This document shows positions 34,357-44,051 of a stretch of DNA of 64,000 bases, piece after piece; position 1 is the stretch's first letter; each line of letters starts with the position of its first letter. This stretch comes from Mucilaginibacter sp. PAMC 26640 (GTDB taxonomy: Bacteria > Bacteroidota > Bacteroidia > Sphingobacteriales > Sphingobacteriaceae), in contig CP014773.1 of assembly GCA_001596135.1 (NCBI GenBank), positions 3,596,001 through 3,660,000 on the forward strand, given 5' to 3'. Below the pieces are notes generated by a model. It was not told where the DNA came from and did no database searches. It saw only the letters and a program-made list of their open reading frames with translations. Made by a program: the position numbers and the translations under genes.

Positions 34357-34786
34357 AGGCTGCGAATCAGTGTAATACCCATTTCAATAATTTCTTTCCT
34401 CTGGATTGTACGGCTTTGCCGCCATCTCTTTATTGACTGGCTATTTTATTAATTACTCGTTTCTCTAATTCTGCCGACTGCTCCAATTTTGAGGGGTGTC
34501 TCTAACTATTTCTTTCAATTTCCAGTGCATGGGGGAGTATAAAGACTAAATGATGCCTGCCTGGTGAGGCTTGTCACGTCGATCAGGTCTGTTACCCGCT
34601 AATTTTCGATGTTCAAAAATTGTCGGCAATCCGTTGTATTGAACCTGCTGCCTGCCCATCGTTTACCTATTTATCAGCTGATCCTTGTTAAGGATTGGCA
34701 TGAATCCCGAGGCGTTTAAAACAAAAGGGAAATTAAATCTTTACAAGCTATATACATTTACAACTTTTCATCTTCCCCAAAAATTA
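34357..34786. other. Intergenic region before the M16 peptidase pair
   Basis: About 430 bases hold no open frame with family resemblance and no clear repeat. It is AT-rich towards the promoter end. Confidence 0.3.
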
Positions 34787-34794
34787 TACATTTG
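34787..34794 (+). promoter_or_regulatory. Putative -7 box (TACATTTG) of the M16 operon
   Basis: This is an exact TAnnTTTG match, 23 bases before the ATG of the first M16 gene. The -33 element is not clear. Confidence 0.4.
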
Positions 34795-34817
34795 TCGGGT
34801 TAAATATTTGTAACTAC

Positions 34818-36098
34818 ATGGTTAAATTCAACCGATTTACACTGGATAATGGTCTTAGGGTTATTGTTCACGAAGATAGTACCACGCCAATGGCGGTGCT
34901 CAACATCCTTTATGATGTAGGTGCACGAGACGAAGATCCCGAGCAAACCGGCTTTGCCCACTTGTTTGAACACCTGATGTTCGGCGGATCTGTAAATATT
35001 CCAAATTACGATGGCCCCCTGCAACGGGTAGGTGGTGAGAACAATGCTTTCACCAGCAATGATATTACTAATTATTATATCACCCTGCCGTCGGCCAACC
35101 TGGAAACCGCATTCTGGCTGGAAAGCGACCGAATGCTGAACCTTGCCTTTAGCGAAAAAAGCCTGGAAGTACAGCGCAACGTGGTGATAGAGGAATTTAA
35201 ACAGCGTTACCTCAATCAGCCTTATGGCGATGTATGGTTAAAACTGCGGCCAATGGTTTACAAGCAGCATCCATACCGTTGGGCAACCATCGGCAAAACC
35301 ATAAAACACATTGAGGATGCCAGGATTGAGGATGTAAAAGCCTTCTTCAAAAAACACTATAACCCGCAAAATGCGATCATGGTAGTTGGCGGCGATGTGA
35401 AAACGGACGCCATAAAAGCCATGGCCGAAAAATGGTTCGGGCCGATCCCTGCCGGTGACAAATACAACCGTAACCTGCCTCAGGAAGAAACCCAGCATGA
35501 AGAACGCAGAGATACCGTTACGGCGAAAGTGCCGCTGAATGATGTTTATATCGCTTTCCAGATGGAAGGCAGGGGTGATGAAGCTTTCTACGTAGTAGAG
35601 TTAATGTCGGATATCCTGTCGCGCGGCAATTCATCGCGACTGTATAAAAGTTTGGTGAAGGATAAACAGCTTTTCAGCGAGGTGCACGCGTATATTACCA
35701 GCAGCATGGACAAAGGCATGTTTGTGCTGGAAGGTAAGCCATTGGAAAATGTTACTATCGAGCAAGCCGAAGCAGCTTTATGGCTGGAACTGGAAAACCT
35801 CAAAAATGAGGAAGTGCCTGCCGATGAACTAACTAAGGTGAAGAATAAAACTGAATCAACCATGGTTTTTTCAGAGATGTCGCTTTTGGATAAGGCTATG
35901 AACCTGGCTTACTATGAGCTTATGGGTGATGCCGAAGATTTTAACAACGAAATTGGCAAATACCTGGCGGTAACACCGGCAGAAATCAAAGAGCAGGCCA
36001 ATAAATTGTTCCGGAAAGACAATTCTTCCACCCTGATTTATTTGGCAGAGCAAATGGAAATGTCGTCTGAATCAGAATTAACAGAATTAGAGAATTAA
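34818..36098 (+). CDS. M16 family zinc metallopeptidase, catalytic subunit
   Basis: This 426-residue cytoplasmic protein has no signal peptide. It carries the inverted zinc motif HLFEH (His48, Glu51, His52), and the downstream zinc ligand lies in VVIEEFKQRYLNQPYG. VGARDEDPEQTGFAHLFEHL is the classic processing-peptidase-like active-site region. The C-terminal half is the second pseudo-symmetric M16 domain. The next gene encodes an M16 chain without the zinc motif, so the two are expected to form a catalytic/non-catalytic heterodimer, as in mitochondrial processing peptidase and bacterial pairs. It should degrade peptides or process small proteins. Confidence 0.93.
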   Translation: MVKFNRFTLDNGLRVIVHEDSTTPMAVLNILYDVGARDEDPEQTGFAHLFEHLMFGGSVNIPNYDGPLQRVGGENNAFTSNDITNYYITLPSANLETAFWLESDRMLNLAFSEKSLEVQRNVVIEEFKQRYLNQPYGDVWLKLRPMVYKQHPYRWATIGKTIKHIEDARIEDVKAFFKKHYNPQNAIMVVGGDVKTDAIKAMAEKWFGPIPAGDKYNRNLPQEETQHEERRDTVTAKVPLNDVYIAFQMEGRGDEAFYVVELMSDILSRGNSSRLYKSLVKDKQLFSEVHAYITSSMDKGMFVLEGKPLENVTIEQAEAALWLELENLKNEEVPADELTKVKNKTESTMVFSEMSLLDKAMNLAYYELMGDAEDFNNEIGKYLAVTPAEIKEQANKLFRKDNSSTLIYLAEQMEMSSESELTELEN

Positions 36099-36149
36099 TA
36101 AAATTGTGTGAACCGGATGAAAATGCTGGTTCAGACAAAAGCTTATGCC

Positions 36150-37433
36150 ATGACAGAACTCAACAGAACAGAGGCTCCTGCTTTTAACGGAGTCGACAAT
36201 ATAACCTTAATCAAACCCGAGCATCAAAAGCTGGCTAATGGCTGTAATGTTTTTTCATTCAACTCCGGCGGGCAGGACCTGGTGCGGATTGAATGGATCT
36301 TCAAAAATCTGCGCTTCGATCCAAAAAAGCCCTTGTTAAATGTGGCTACCAATACCATGCTTACTGATGGCACCGGGAAAATGAATGCTGCGCAGATAGC
36401 TGACACCATTGATTTTTATGGTGCTTTTTTACAGGTGGATTACAGCTACGATATTTCGCATATCACCCTCTACACTTTAACCAAGCATTTGGCATCTACG
36501 CTGCCGGTTATAAAAGACATCATCACCAATTCAATTTTTCCGGAGCGGGAGCTGGAGACTTATGTTCGTAACCAGCAGCAAAAGTTACAGGTGAGCCTGC
36601 AAAAGAATGATTTTGTTGCAAGGAGGGCGTTTAACAAAGCGCTTAACGGTGAAACTATTTACGGACTAGCCGCCGAGCCGGAAGACTTTAAAAGCCTTAC
36701 CCGCGACGACCTGGTGGCGCACTTCAAACAAATGTACCAGCCGGCTAATTGTACAATGGTTATTGCCGGTAAAACGGATGGTTCCGACTATCAACTGCTC
36801 GTAGATACCTTTGAAAACGGTTGGGATAACCAACCTGATGCTGCAGATATTTCGCAGCCGGTGGTAAACTCTTCGCAGGAGAAATTCTTTTACACTGAGA
36901 AGAAAGACGCTCTGCAATCAGCTATACGGATCGGGACGCCTTTTATTAACCGCACACATCCGGACTTTCCAGCTGTGCAGGTATTGAACACTGTTTTGGG
37001 CGGTTATTTTGGCTCACGACTAATGGCTAATATCCGCGAAGATAAAGGGTATACCTATGGGATAGGTTCAGGCATCACCTCCTTTAACCATACCGGTTCG
37101 TTTTTCATTGCCACAGAAGTAGGTGCTGATGTGTGCCGGTCTGCCATGGCGGAAATTGAAAAAGAGATCAACCTGTTAAAAGAAGAACTGATCCCGGTAG
37201 AAGAGCTATCGCTGGTTCGGAACTATATGCTGGGTTCGCTATTGGGCAGCCTGGAAAATGTACTCTCCCACGCTGATAAATTCAAGAGCCTGTATTTTGC
37301 CGGTTTAGATTACGATTATTACGACAGGTACACCGAAACGGTGAAGAACATCACCTCGCAGCAATTGAAAGAACTGGCTAAACAATATTGGGATTTTGAT
37401 GCGTTTGTAAAAGTGATCGTTGGTAAATATTGA
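36150..37433 (+). CDS. M16 family peptidase-like protein, non-catalytic partner
   Basis: The start at ATG 36150 (MTELNRTEAPAF) is preferred because homologues begin close to this point. GTG 36108 and ATG 36117 are possible. The roughly 427 residues keep the M16 fold, but the zinc motif position reads NVATNTMLTDGTGKMN with no HxxEH. The substrate-binding loop of inactive subunits is kept (IREDKGYTYGIGSGITSF, with the Arg/Tyr pair). It follows the catalytic gene by about 50 bases in the same operon and should help bind substrate in a heterodimer. Confidence 0.88.
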   Translation: MTELNRTEAPAFNGVDNITLIKPEHQKLANGCNVFSFNSGGQDLVRIEWIFKNLRFDPKKPLLNVATNTMLTDGTGKMNAAQIADTIDFYGAFLQVDYSYDISHITLYTLTKHLASTLPVIKDIITNSIFPERELETYVRNQQQKLQVSLQKNDFVARRAFNKALNGETIYGLAAEPEDFKSLTRDDLVAHFKQMYQPANCTMVIAGKTDGSDYQLLVDTFENGWDNQPDAADISQPVVNSSQEKFFYTEKKDALQSAIRIGTPFINRTHPDFPAVQVLNTVLGGYFGSRLMANIREDKGYTYGIGSGITSFNHTGSFFIATEVGADVCRSAMAEIEKEINLLKEELIPVEELSLVRNYMLGSLLGSLENVLSHADKFKSLYFAGLDYDYYDRYTETVKNITSQQLKELAKQYWDFDAFVKVIVGKY

Positions 37434-37587
37434 TAGATGTGCAGATTTCGATAGGCAAATCTGCAGATGAAGGTTTAATGATTTTAATCAGTTCAATGTA
37501 ATTTCGAGCAAATAAGTTTGATTTGCCCTGATTCGTACTGATAAATATTTATTTGCACATCCGCATATTTGCATATCTGCACATCTA
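37434..37587. repeat. Long inverted repeat between the M16 operon and guaB
   Basis: TAGATGTGCAGAT at 37434-37446 is the exact complement of ATCTGCACATCTA at 37575-37587. Just inside, CAAATCTGCAGATG and CATCCGCATATTTG pair with two mismatches. The right arm overlaps the -33 region of the guaB promoter. Confidence 0.65.
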
Positions 37588-37599
37588 ACCGTATCTTTG
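37568..37599 (+). promoter_or_regulatory. guaB promoter of Bacteroidota type
   Basis: TTTG at 37568-37571 and TATCTTTG at 37592-37599, separated by 20 bases, match the TTTG / TAnnTTTG primary sigma consensus of this phylum. The predicted transcript start is about 29 bases upstream of the guaB ATG. Confidence 0.6.
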
Positions 37600-37634
37600 C
37601 CCGGCAAATAATAACTCCAAAATAATTATTTGCT

Positions 37635-39104
37635 ATGCAGTTAGACCCATCCAAATTTGTTGCCGAAGGATTAACTTACGACGACGTTTTATTACTCCCC
37701 GCTTATTCTGAAGTATTACCGCGCGAAGTTAACACGAGCACTTTTCTAACGAAAAGTATCCGTTTAAACATTCCTATTATTTCGGCTGCAATGGATACCG
37801 TTACCGAAGCTGGTTTGGCTATTGCCATAGCGCAGGCGGGCGGTATTGGTATGCTGCACAAAAACATGACCATACAGCAACAGGCTGACGAGGTTCGTAA
37901 AGTGAAACGTTCTGAAAGCGGGATGATCCAGGATCCGGTTACCTTGCTGGAAGATGCACTGTTATCGGATGCCGTTAACATCATGCGCGAGTATAGCATC
38001 GGCGGTATACCGGTTATTGATGCCGAGCATAAGCTCAAGGGCATTATTACCAACCGCGATCTTCGCTTCCAAAAAGACCTTACCGTTCCGGTAAGCGAGG
38101 TGATGACCAAAACTAACCTCATCATCGCACCGGAAGGAACCGATCTTACCGAAGCCGCAAATATTCTGCAAGCCAACAAAATTGAGAAACTACCGGTTGT
38201 AAATGATCATGGCACCCTGGTAGGCCTCATAACCTATAAAGATATTCAAAAAGTTAAGAACTTTCCTAACGCTTGTAAAGACCAGTACGGCCGTTTACGT
38301 GTTGGGGCTGCTGTTGGTGTTGCCTCAGATAATATCGACCGGGTAACGGCCCTGTATAACGCCGGTGTGGATGTTATTACCGTAGATACCGCTCATGGTC
38401 ACTCAAAAGGTGTTATCGAGATGGTAAAAGCAGTTAAAGCATTATACCCAACCTTACAGGTCATCGCCGGTAACATTGCCACTGCCGATGCTGCAATTGC
38501 CCTTGCCGATGCAGGTGCTGATGCCGTTAAAGTTGGTATTGGTCCGGGTTCTATTTGTACTACCCGCATCATCGCCGGGGTAGGTGTACCACAATTATAC
38601 GCCGTTTACGAATGCGCCAAAGCACTGGAGGGCCGCGGCGTTCCGGTTATTGCCGATGGCGGGATCAAGCAAACGGGTGACATTGTAAAGGCTATTGCTG
38701 CCGGTGCAAGTTCTATTATGGCGGGTTCGTTATTTGCAGGTGTGGAGGAATCGCCCGGCGAAACCATTATTTACGAAGGACGTAAGTTTAAATCATACCG
38801 TGGTATGGGTTCGGTAGAAGCCATGGCAAAAGGATCTAAGGATCGTTATTTCCAGGATGAGACCGACGTAGTAACCAAACTGGTACCAGAAGGTATTGTG
38901 GGCCGCGTACCGTTTAAAGGTAATATGGCCGAGGTGATCTTCCAATACATTGGTGGTCTACGTGCCGGGATGCATTATTGCGGTGCCGCGAACATTGAAG
39001 ACCTGCAACGTGCCAAATTTGTACGCATCACTGCAGCCGGTATGCGTGAAAGCCACCCACACGACATTACGATAACAAAAGAAGCTCCTAATTATACAAG
39101 ATAA
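37635..39104 (+). CDS. guaB: IMP dehydrogenase
   Basis: This enzyme oxidises IMP to XMP with NAD+, the committed step of guanine nucleotide synthesis. The 489 residues are complete: an N-terminal barrel segment ([17 protein letters not shown]), two CBS domains (about 95-205: [25 protein letters not shown]), and the catalytic barrel with [18 protein letters not shown] (active-site Cys near 305), [19 protein letters not shown] and the flap [10 protein letters not shown]. It is monocistronic with its own promoter and a following hairpin. It lies apart from the other purine genes (purE/purK) in this window. Confidence 0.97.
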   Translation: MQLDPSKFVAEGLTYDDVLLLPAYSEVLPREVNTSTFLTKSIRLNIPIISAAMDTVTEAGLAIAIAQAGGIGMLHKNMTIQQQADEVRKVKRSESGMIQDPVTLLEDALLSDAVNIMREYSIGGIPVIDAEHKLKGIITNRDLRFQKDLTVPVSEVMTKTNLIIAPEGTDLTEAANILQANKIEKLPVVNDHGTLVGLITYKDIQKVKNFPNACKDQYGRLRVGAAVGVASDNIDRVTALYNAGVDVITVDTAHGHSKGVIEMVKAVKALYPTLQVIAGNIATADAAIALADAGADAVKVGIGPGSICTTRIIAGVGVPQLYAVYECAKALEGRGVPVIADGGIKQTGDIVKAIAAGASSIMAGSLFAGVEESPGETIIYEGRKFKSYRGMGSVEAMAKGSKDRYFQDETDVVTKLVPEGIVGRVPFKGNMAEVIFQYIGGLRAGMHYCGAANIEDLQRAKFVRITAAGMRESHPHDITITKEAPNYTR

Positions 39105-39121
39105 TCTAACGAAAGTCCGCA

Positions 39122-39166
39122 GTCCGAAAGTCCGGAAGATTAAATTCTTCTTTCCGACTTTCGGAC
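39122..39166. terminator. Hairpin after guaB
   Basis: GTCCGAAAGTC and GACTTTCGGAC pair around an AT-rich loop, with extra pairing of GGAAGA and TCTTC inside. It lies 17 bases after guaB and probably ends its transcript. Confidence 0.55.
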
Positions 39167-39191
39167 TTCCCGGCTTTACTGACTCAACAAG

Positions 39192-39776
39192 ATGAAATCC
39201 CTTTGCGTTTTTTGTGGTGCCAACTTTAACGGCGACCCTGTTTTAAAGCAAAATATCGATCAACTGGCCGAATTGATGGTTAGTCGCGGCATTCAGTTGG
39301 TGTTCGGCGGCGGCAGAGTAGGCGTGATGGGTTTGCTGGCCGATGCGGTGCTGAGCAGGGGTGGCCGGGCGGTTGGTATTATTCCGCAATTTTTGATGGA
39401 TAAGGAAGTTGGCCACAGCGGTTTAACAGAATTGCACATTGTCGATAACATGCACCAGCGCAAGCAAATGATGAACGATCTTTGCGATGCCATAGTTATG
39501 TTACCCGGTGGTTTTGGCACCCTCGAAGAGTTTTTTGAAGTGCTTACCTGGTTACAGCTCGGCTTGCACAATCACCCGGTTGGTATCTTGAATACAGGTG
39601 GTTTTTATGACCACTTGCTGCAGCAAATGGATGTTATGGTAGCGCAGCGCTATCTTAAACCGGCTAACCGCCAGTTGGTATTAAGCTCTGCCGACCCGAT
39701 TGAGCTTATTAACCTGATGGATAATATTGATATAAAACCTGATGACGTTTGGTTTAAAGACCGGAATTTAACGTAA
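39192..39776 (+). CDS. LOG family protein (nucleoside 5'-monophosphate phosphoribohydrolase)
   Basis: This 194-residue cytoplasmic Rossmann-fold protein has the LOG/TIGR00730 signature PGGFGTLEEFFEVLTW (about 101-116), the N-terminal FCGANFNGD and a GGGRVGVMGLLADAVLSRGG loop. The family hydrolyses N6-modified or plain AMP to the base and ribose 5-phosphate. In bacteria without plant hosts the real role is usually nucleotide turnover. Short spacing from guaB (about 87 bases with a hairpin) suggests separate transcription. Confidence 0.92.
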   Translation: MKSLCVFCGANFNGDPVLKQNIDQLAELMVSRGIQLVFGGGRVGVMGLLADAVLSRGGRAVGIIPQFLMDKEVGHSGLTELHIVDNMHQRKQMMNDLCDAIVMLPGGFGTLEEFFEVLTWLQLGLHNHPVGILNTGGFYDHLLQQMDVMVAQRYLKPANRQLVLSSADPIELINLMDNIDIKPDDVWFKDRNLT

Positions 39777-39783
39777 CAACGTT

Positions 39784-40380
39784 TTATTCGACAACTGCGG
39801 TGCTCACGTACATCCTGATCCTGTGCGTTGGCAAAATGCTGACGATGCCGTTCGTTTCCTGCTTGTTGGATAGCACTACATACATTTCTACGGTAACACC
39901 GTCTTTTAAAAAACCATCCTTGAGCTTAAACCTGCCCGTTTCTATTAAGGCGGCATCGTTTGCCGATCCTCCGGTTTCACTCGTTCCGAAAATGGCTTCA
40001 GCCTGTTTTTTTAATACCAGGTACCTGTCGATATAAGGCGATAATTTCTCAATCGGTTGTGTAATGGCCTGGTGGTTTTTTGTGAAGTTAGATTCATCCC
40101 ACTCATACAAAATTGAATTAATGGTGGAATCTTTGGTGTTTGGAAAATAATAGACCAGCAGATCGGGCAGCAGGTTTTCTTTACGCCGATAGATCAACGG
40201 CTGCCCCACATCTGCGCCGCTCAGGTATTGACTGCTTGGTTCAACAGGTGTACTTTTAGCGGCTTTCTCATAGCCCCGGGCGTAGGCCATGGTTTTATCC
40301 TTGATATCAAAGGCATATTGTGCAAAGGAAGTTGATTGCAAACCAAGAAGAATCAGTAAGGAAACAACAAATGTTTTCAT
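39784..40380 (-). CDS. Hypothetical exported protein
   Basis: This 198-residue protein has a clean signal peptide (MKTFVVSLLILLGLQSTSFA) cleaved before QYAFDIKD. The mature part is helix- and strand-mixed with no motif I recognise. Its C-terminal half (FKLKDGFLKDGVTVEMYVVL and THRIRMYVSTA) is strand-rich. It converges on the LOG gene with only seven bases between the stop codons. The function is unknown. Confidence 0.75.
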   Translation of the reverse strand: MKTFVVSLLILLGLQSTSFAQYAFDIKDKTMAYARGYEKAAKSTPVEPSSQYLSGADVGQPLIYRRKENLLPDLLVYYFPNTKDSTINSILYEWDESNFTKNHQAITQPIEKLSPYIDRYLVLKKQAEAIFGTSETGGSANDAALIETGRFKLKDGFLKDGVTVEMYVVLSNKQETNGIVSILPTHRIRMYVSTAVVE

Positions 40381-40426
40381 GTTATCAAAATTGCGGTAAA
40401 ATTCGGTGTTTGTGAAACTAATATTT

Positions 40427-40573
40427 TAAACACAAAGAACACAGAGAAACTGCCGGGTTACACGAAATTTTTATGCCAGTGAAGTAAAATACAACTCCTG
40501 GCAAAAAATACAGGTAATAGCTGTACCATGCTCTGTGGCACTCTGTGCCTTCTCCGGGCTCTCTGTGTTTAAA
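40427..40573. repeat. CACAGAG-type inverted repeat
   Basis: TTTTAAACACAAAGAACACA at 40423-40442 and the CTCTGTGTTTAAA segment at about 40561-40573 are inverted relatives, with further CTCTGTGGCACTCTGTGCC sequence between. It occupies most of the gap before the acyl-CoA carboxylase gene. Confidence 0.5.
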
Positions 40574-40642
40574 TCAACGTTCTGCATTTTAATAATTACC
40601 CGATTTATTTTCCTAAAATTGAAGTACCTATTATAAATACTT

Positions 40643-42271
40643 ATGGATCTGGAATTCAATAAAAATGAGGATGTTAACAAACAACTTGTTTACGAATTTA
40701 ATACCAAGCTGAAGAAGATCTTCCTGGGTGGTGGCGAAAAGGCCGCGGCCAAGCAAAAGGAAAAAGGCAAAATGCTGGCCCGCGAACGCGTTGCTTACCT
40801 GATAGATGCGGATAAACCCTGGCTGGAAGTGGGTGCCTTTACGGCTGATGGCATGTATGCCGAGCACGGCGGCTGCCCGAGCGGGGGGGTTGTTTGCGGT
40901 ATCGGTTACGTAAGTGGCAGGCAGTGTGTGATTGTTGCCAATGATGCTACGGTAAAAGCCGGTGCCTGGTTCCCGATAACAGCCAAGAAAAATCTGCGCG
41001 CTCAGGAGATTGCCATGGAAAACCGCTTGCCCATAATTTACCTGGTAGATTCGGCAGGGGTGTACCTGCCTTTGCAAGATGAGATCTTTCCGGACAAAGA
41101 GCATTTCGGTCGTATATTTCGCAACAACGCGCAGATGAGCAGCATGGGCATCATCCAGATAGCAGCTATTATGGGTTCCTGCGTTGCCGGGGGCGCATAC
41201 CTGCCTATCATGAGCGATGAGGCCATGATCGTTGAAGGTACCGGTTCGGTTTTCCTGGCGGGATCATACCTGGTAAAATCTGCCATTGGCGAGGATGTGG
41301 ATAACGAAACACTGGGTGGTGCTACCACGCAATGCGAGATCAGCGGTGTTACCGACTACAAGCATCCCAACGATAAAGCCTGCCTGGATGCTATCCGCAA
41401 TATCATGAACAAGGTTGGCGATTATAATAAAGCAGGGTTCGACCGTATCAAAGCCTCCGCTCCAAAACTCAACCAAAAAGATATCTACGGCATCTTGCCG
41501 GATAACCGTGAAAAGGCTTACGATATGCGCGAGATCATCTTGAGGCTCATCGATGACTCCGAATTTGGGGAATATAAAACAGGTTACGGTCAGTCAATAA
41601 TTTGCGGGCTTGCCCGGATAGAGGGCTGGGCAGTTGGCATTGTTGCCAACCAGCGCAAAGTGATTAAGTCTAAAAAAGGCGAAATGCAGTTTGGCGGCGT
41701 AATTTATTCAGACAGTGCCGATAAAGCCACCCGATTTATCATGAACTGTAACCAAAAGAAGATCCCGCTGGTATTTTTGCAGGATGTTACCGGCTTTATG
41801 GTGGGCAGCCGCAGCGAGCATGGCGGCATTATAAAAGATGGTGCAAAAATGGTGAATGCAGTTGCCAATTCTGTTGTGCCGAAATTCACCATCGTGATAG
41901 GGAATTCTTACGGAGCAGGTAACTACGCCATGTGCGGCAAAGCGTATGATCCGCGATTGATCTACGCCTGGCCTTCTGCTAAAATAGCGGTTATGGGTGG
42001 CGCGCAGGCTGCGAAGGTTTTGGTGCAGATGCAGTCGGCAGGATTAAAAGCTAAAGGCGAGGAGATTGATGACGTTAAGGAAGCGGAATTACTTAAACAA
42101 ACTACCGACAGGTATAACGCCCAAACCACACCCTATTATGCCGCAGCCAGGCTTTGGGTAGATGGTATCATCGATCCGCTGGATACCCGCAAGGTGATCT
42201 CGATGGGTATAGAGGCAGCTAACCACGCGCCAATTGAGAAGGCCTTTAATGTAGGAATTATACAGACCTAG
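40643..42271 (+). CDS. Acyl-CoA carboxylase beta (carboxyltransferase) subunit
   Basis: This 542-residue protein moves CO2 from biotin to an acyl-CoA. Both crotonase-like halves are present: the N-terminal acyl-CoA part (LARERVAYLID, GGVVCGIGYVSGRQCVIVAN, VDSAGVYLPLQDEIFPD, FRNNAQMSSMGI) and the C-terminal carboxybiotin part (FLQDVTGFMVGSRSEHGGII, KFTIVIGNSYGAGNYAMCGK, AWPSAKIAVMGGAQAAKVL). The FPDKEHFGRIFRNNA stretch is closest in pattern to methylcrotonoyl- or geranyl-CoA carboxylases, but propionyl-CoA cannot be excluded. No biotin-carrier alpha subunit is adjacent. Confidence 0.92.
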   Translation: MDLEFNKNEDVNKQLVYEFNTKLKKIFLGGGEKAAAKQKEKGKMLARERVAYLIDADKPWLEVGAFTADGMYAEHGGCPSGGVVCGIGYVSGRQCVIVANDATVKAGAWFPITAKKNLRAQEIAMENRLPIIYLVDSAGVYLPLQDEIFPDKEHFGRIFRNNAQMSSMGIIQIAAIMGSCVAGGAYLPIMSDEAMIVEGTGSVFLAGSYLVKSAIGEDVDNETLGGATTQCEISGVTDYKHPNDKACLDAIRNIMNKVGDYNKAGFDRIKASAPKLNQKDIYGILPDNREKAYDMREIILRLIDDSEFGEYKTGYGQSIICGLARIEGWAVGIVANQRKVIKSKKGEMQFGGVIYSDSADKATRFIMNCNQKKIPLVFLQDVTGFMVGSRSEHGGIIKDGAKMVNAVANSVVPKFTIVIGNSYGAGNYAMCGKAYDPRLIYAWPSAKIAVMGGAQAAKVLVQMQSAGLKAKGEEIDDVKEAELLKQTTDRYNAQTTPYYAAARLWVDGIIDPLDTRKVISMGIEAANHAPIEKAFNVGIIQT

Positions 42272-42291
42272 GCTATTTTTACATTGAGCTA

Positions 42292-42747
42292 ATGTTCCAT
42301 ATCGATATTTCAGACCGTACATACTTTGAGTTGCTGGTTGCACTTGGCAGCTTATGCATTTTTATTTATGCTAATGGTAAAGGGATGCAGCAGAATCGAT
42401 TACTCAAAAATGGAATCCGTGTACAAGGCGAAGTTATTGAGATTAAAGAAACTCGGTGGGACGGTACGCGGTATGGTACGCCGAGCTACTATCCGGTGAT
42501 TCGTTTTGAAACATCAAGTTCCACTGCCGTAACTGGCGACTATGACATTTTTTGCAGTAACCCTTCGGCATATAAACTCAACGAGAAGGTTGAAGTGTTT
42601 TATGACCCTATAGATCATGAAAATTTCACCGTTAACAACTTAAGCTCAAAATTAGCGGTAGCAGTGATTTTAATAGTGAGTTCGGTTGTGTTTTCTGCTG
42701 CTGTAATTTTCTATATTTTAGATCCTGATAGCTTCATCCGTTTTTGA
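42292..42747 (+). CDS. DUF3592-type membrane protein
   Basis: This 151-residue protein has an N-terminal helix (FELLVALGSLCIFIYANG), a central beta-rich part (VQGEVIEIKETRWDGTR, YYPVIRFET, YKLNEKVEVFYDP) and a C-terminal helix (LAVAVILIVSSVVFSAAVIF). The G-x-V-v-e...YyPvv-F...G-kV-V-YdP pattern is that of DUF3592. The function is unknown. It lies 20 bases after the carboxylase gene and 30 before the dipeptidase, so it may be cotranscribed with them. Confidence 0.8.
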   Translation: MFHIDISDRTYFELLVALGSLCIFIYANGKGMQQNRLLKNGIRVQGEVIEIKETRWDGTRYGTPSYYPVIRFETSSSTAVTGDYDIFCSNPSAYKLNEKVEVFYDPIDHENFTVNNLSSKLAVAVILIVSSVVFSAAVIFYILDPDSFIRF

Positions 42748-42777
42748 TGAGCTAGGTAATTTTCCTATCTTCCAACC

Positions 42778-43953
42778 ATGAAAAAACTATTGCTGCCGTT
42801 TTTACTGTTTGCTGCGTTAAAACTTTCGGCGCAGGATGTGGAAAGGATCCATCAAAAAGCGATCCTGGTTGATACCCATAATGATATCCTCTCTAATGAG
42901 CTGATCACCAAACAGGATGCGGGTAAATTACAAACTAATGGCAATTTTGATTTGGTACGCGCTAAAACCGGTGGACTGGATGTACAGGTATTTTCCATCT
43001 GGTGCGGCGATCAGTATGGCAATGGTACCGCCTACGCTTTCGCTAACAGGGAGATCGACTCACTCCAGGCGCTGATCAACCGCAATCCGGATAAGATGAT
43101 GCTGGTTACCAACGCTAAGGATCTAAAGAAAGCAGTAAAGCAAAAAAAGCTGGCTGCGATGGTTGGCGTAGAAGGCGGCCACATGATAGAAGACCGGGTG
43201 GATTACATTGATAGCCTGGTAAAACGCGGGATGTGCTACCTTACCTTAACCTGGAACAACAGCACCAGCTGGGCAACGTCGGCACGGGATGAAAGCCTCC
43301 ACGGCGATACCCTGCCACACAAAGGCTTAACCGAACTGGGAAAGCAGATAGTTCGAAAATTAAATAAGGAAGGGGTGATGATCGATCTTTCGCATCCCGG
43401 CGAGCAAACTTTCAAAGATGTGATGGCTTTAACCACCAAGCCGGTAATTGCTTCGCATAGTTGCGTTTATGCTTTGAACCCGCACCGGCGTAATTTAAAA
43501 GATGAACAACTAAAGGCCATTGCTGCTAATGGCGGCGTGGTGTTTGTGAATTTTTACAGCGGTTTTGTAGATAATAGCTATGAGGCTAAGCATGCCGTGT
43601 TTATGGCAAGGCACAAAGCGCAGTTCGACTCTTTAAGGGTGGTCTACAACGACTATGACCTGGCCAGTATCCGTCTTAACGCACTCAACAAAACAGAGGC
43701 CGATCAGCTGCGCCCACCATTAAGTATGCTGATCAAGCACATCGATTACATGGTGAAGATGATGGGGATTGAGCACGTAGGGATTGGTTCTGATTTCGAC
43801 GGTGCAGAGTCCTATCCGCTTGGGCTGGATAGCGTTACCGATTATATTAAGATCACCGCTGAATTGTTAAAGATTGGTTATTCGGAAAAAGATATTGATA
43901 AGATTTTAGGCGGTAATTTCATCAGGGTACTGAAAGCGAATAAGGGGAAGTAA
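42778..43953 (+). CDS. Membrane dipeptidase (M19 family), exported
   Basis: This 391-residue protein has a short signal peptide (MKKLLLPFLLFAALKLSA). Zinc-site motifs of the M19 renal-dipeptidase family are DTHNDILS (His34, Asp36), GVEGGHMI with the bridging Glu, PVIASHSCVYALNPHRRNL with His and the substrate-binding Arg, and GIGSDFDGAESY. It should cleave dipeptides in the periplasm using two zinc ions. It may be cotranscribed with the DUF3592 gene 30 bases upstream. Confidence 0.94.
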   Translation: MKKLLLPFLLFAALKLSAQDVERIHQKAILVDTHNDILSNELITKQDAGKLQTNGNFDLVRAKTGGLDVQVFSIWCGDQYGNGTAYAFANREIDSLQALINRNPDKMMLVTNAKDLKKAVKQKKLAAMVGVEGGHMIEDRVDYIDSLVKRGMCYLTLTWNNSTSWATSARDESLHGDTLPHKGLTELGKQIVRKLNKEGVMIDLSHPGEQTFKDVMALTTKPVIASHSCVYALNPHRRNLKDEQLKAIAANGGVVFVNFYSGFVDNSYEAKHAVFMARHKAQFDSLRVVYNDYDLASIRLNALNKTEADQLRPPLSMLIKHIDYMVKMMGIEHVGIGSDFDGAESYPLGLDSVTDYIKITAELLKIGYSEKDIDKILGGNFIRVLKANKGK

Positions 43954-44025
43954 GCATTGCTAACAATCTGTATTTACCGTGGATAAGTTTTACTGATAAC
44001 TGACGATCTGGCCTTATCTTTTTGC

Positions 44026-44033
44026 TAAATTTG
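44026..44033 (+). promoter_or_regulatory. Putative -7 box (TAAATTTG) of trxB
   Basis: This is an exact TAnnTTTG match, 18 bases before the trxB ATG, consistent with a short leader. Confidence 0.4.
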
Positions 44034-44051
44034 CCAATATTTTATAAATAA

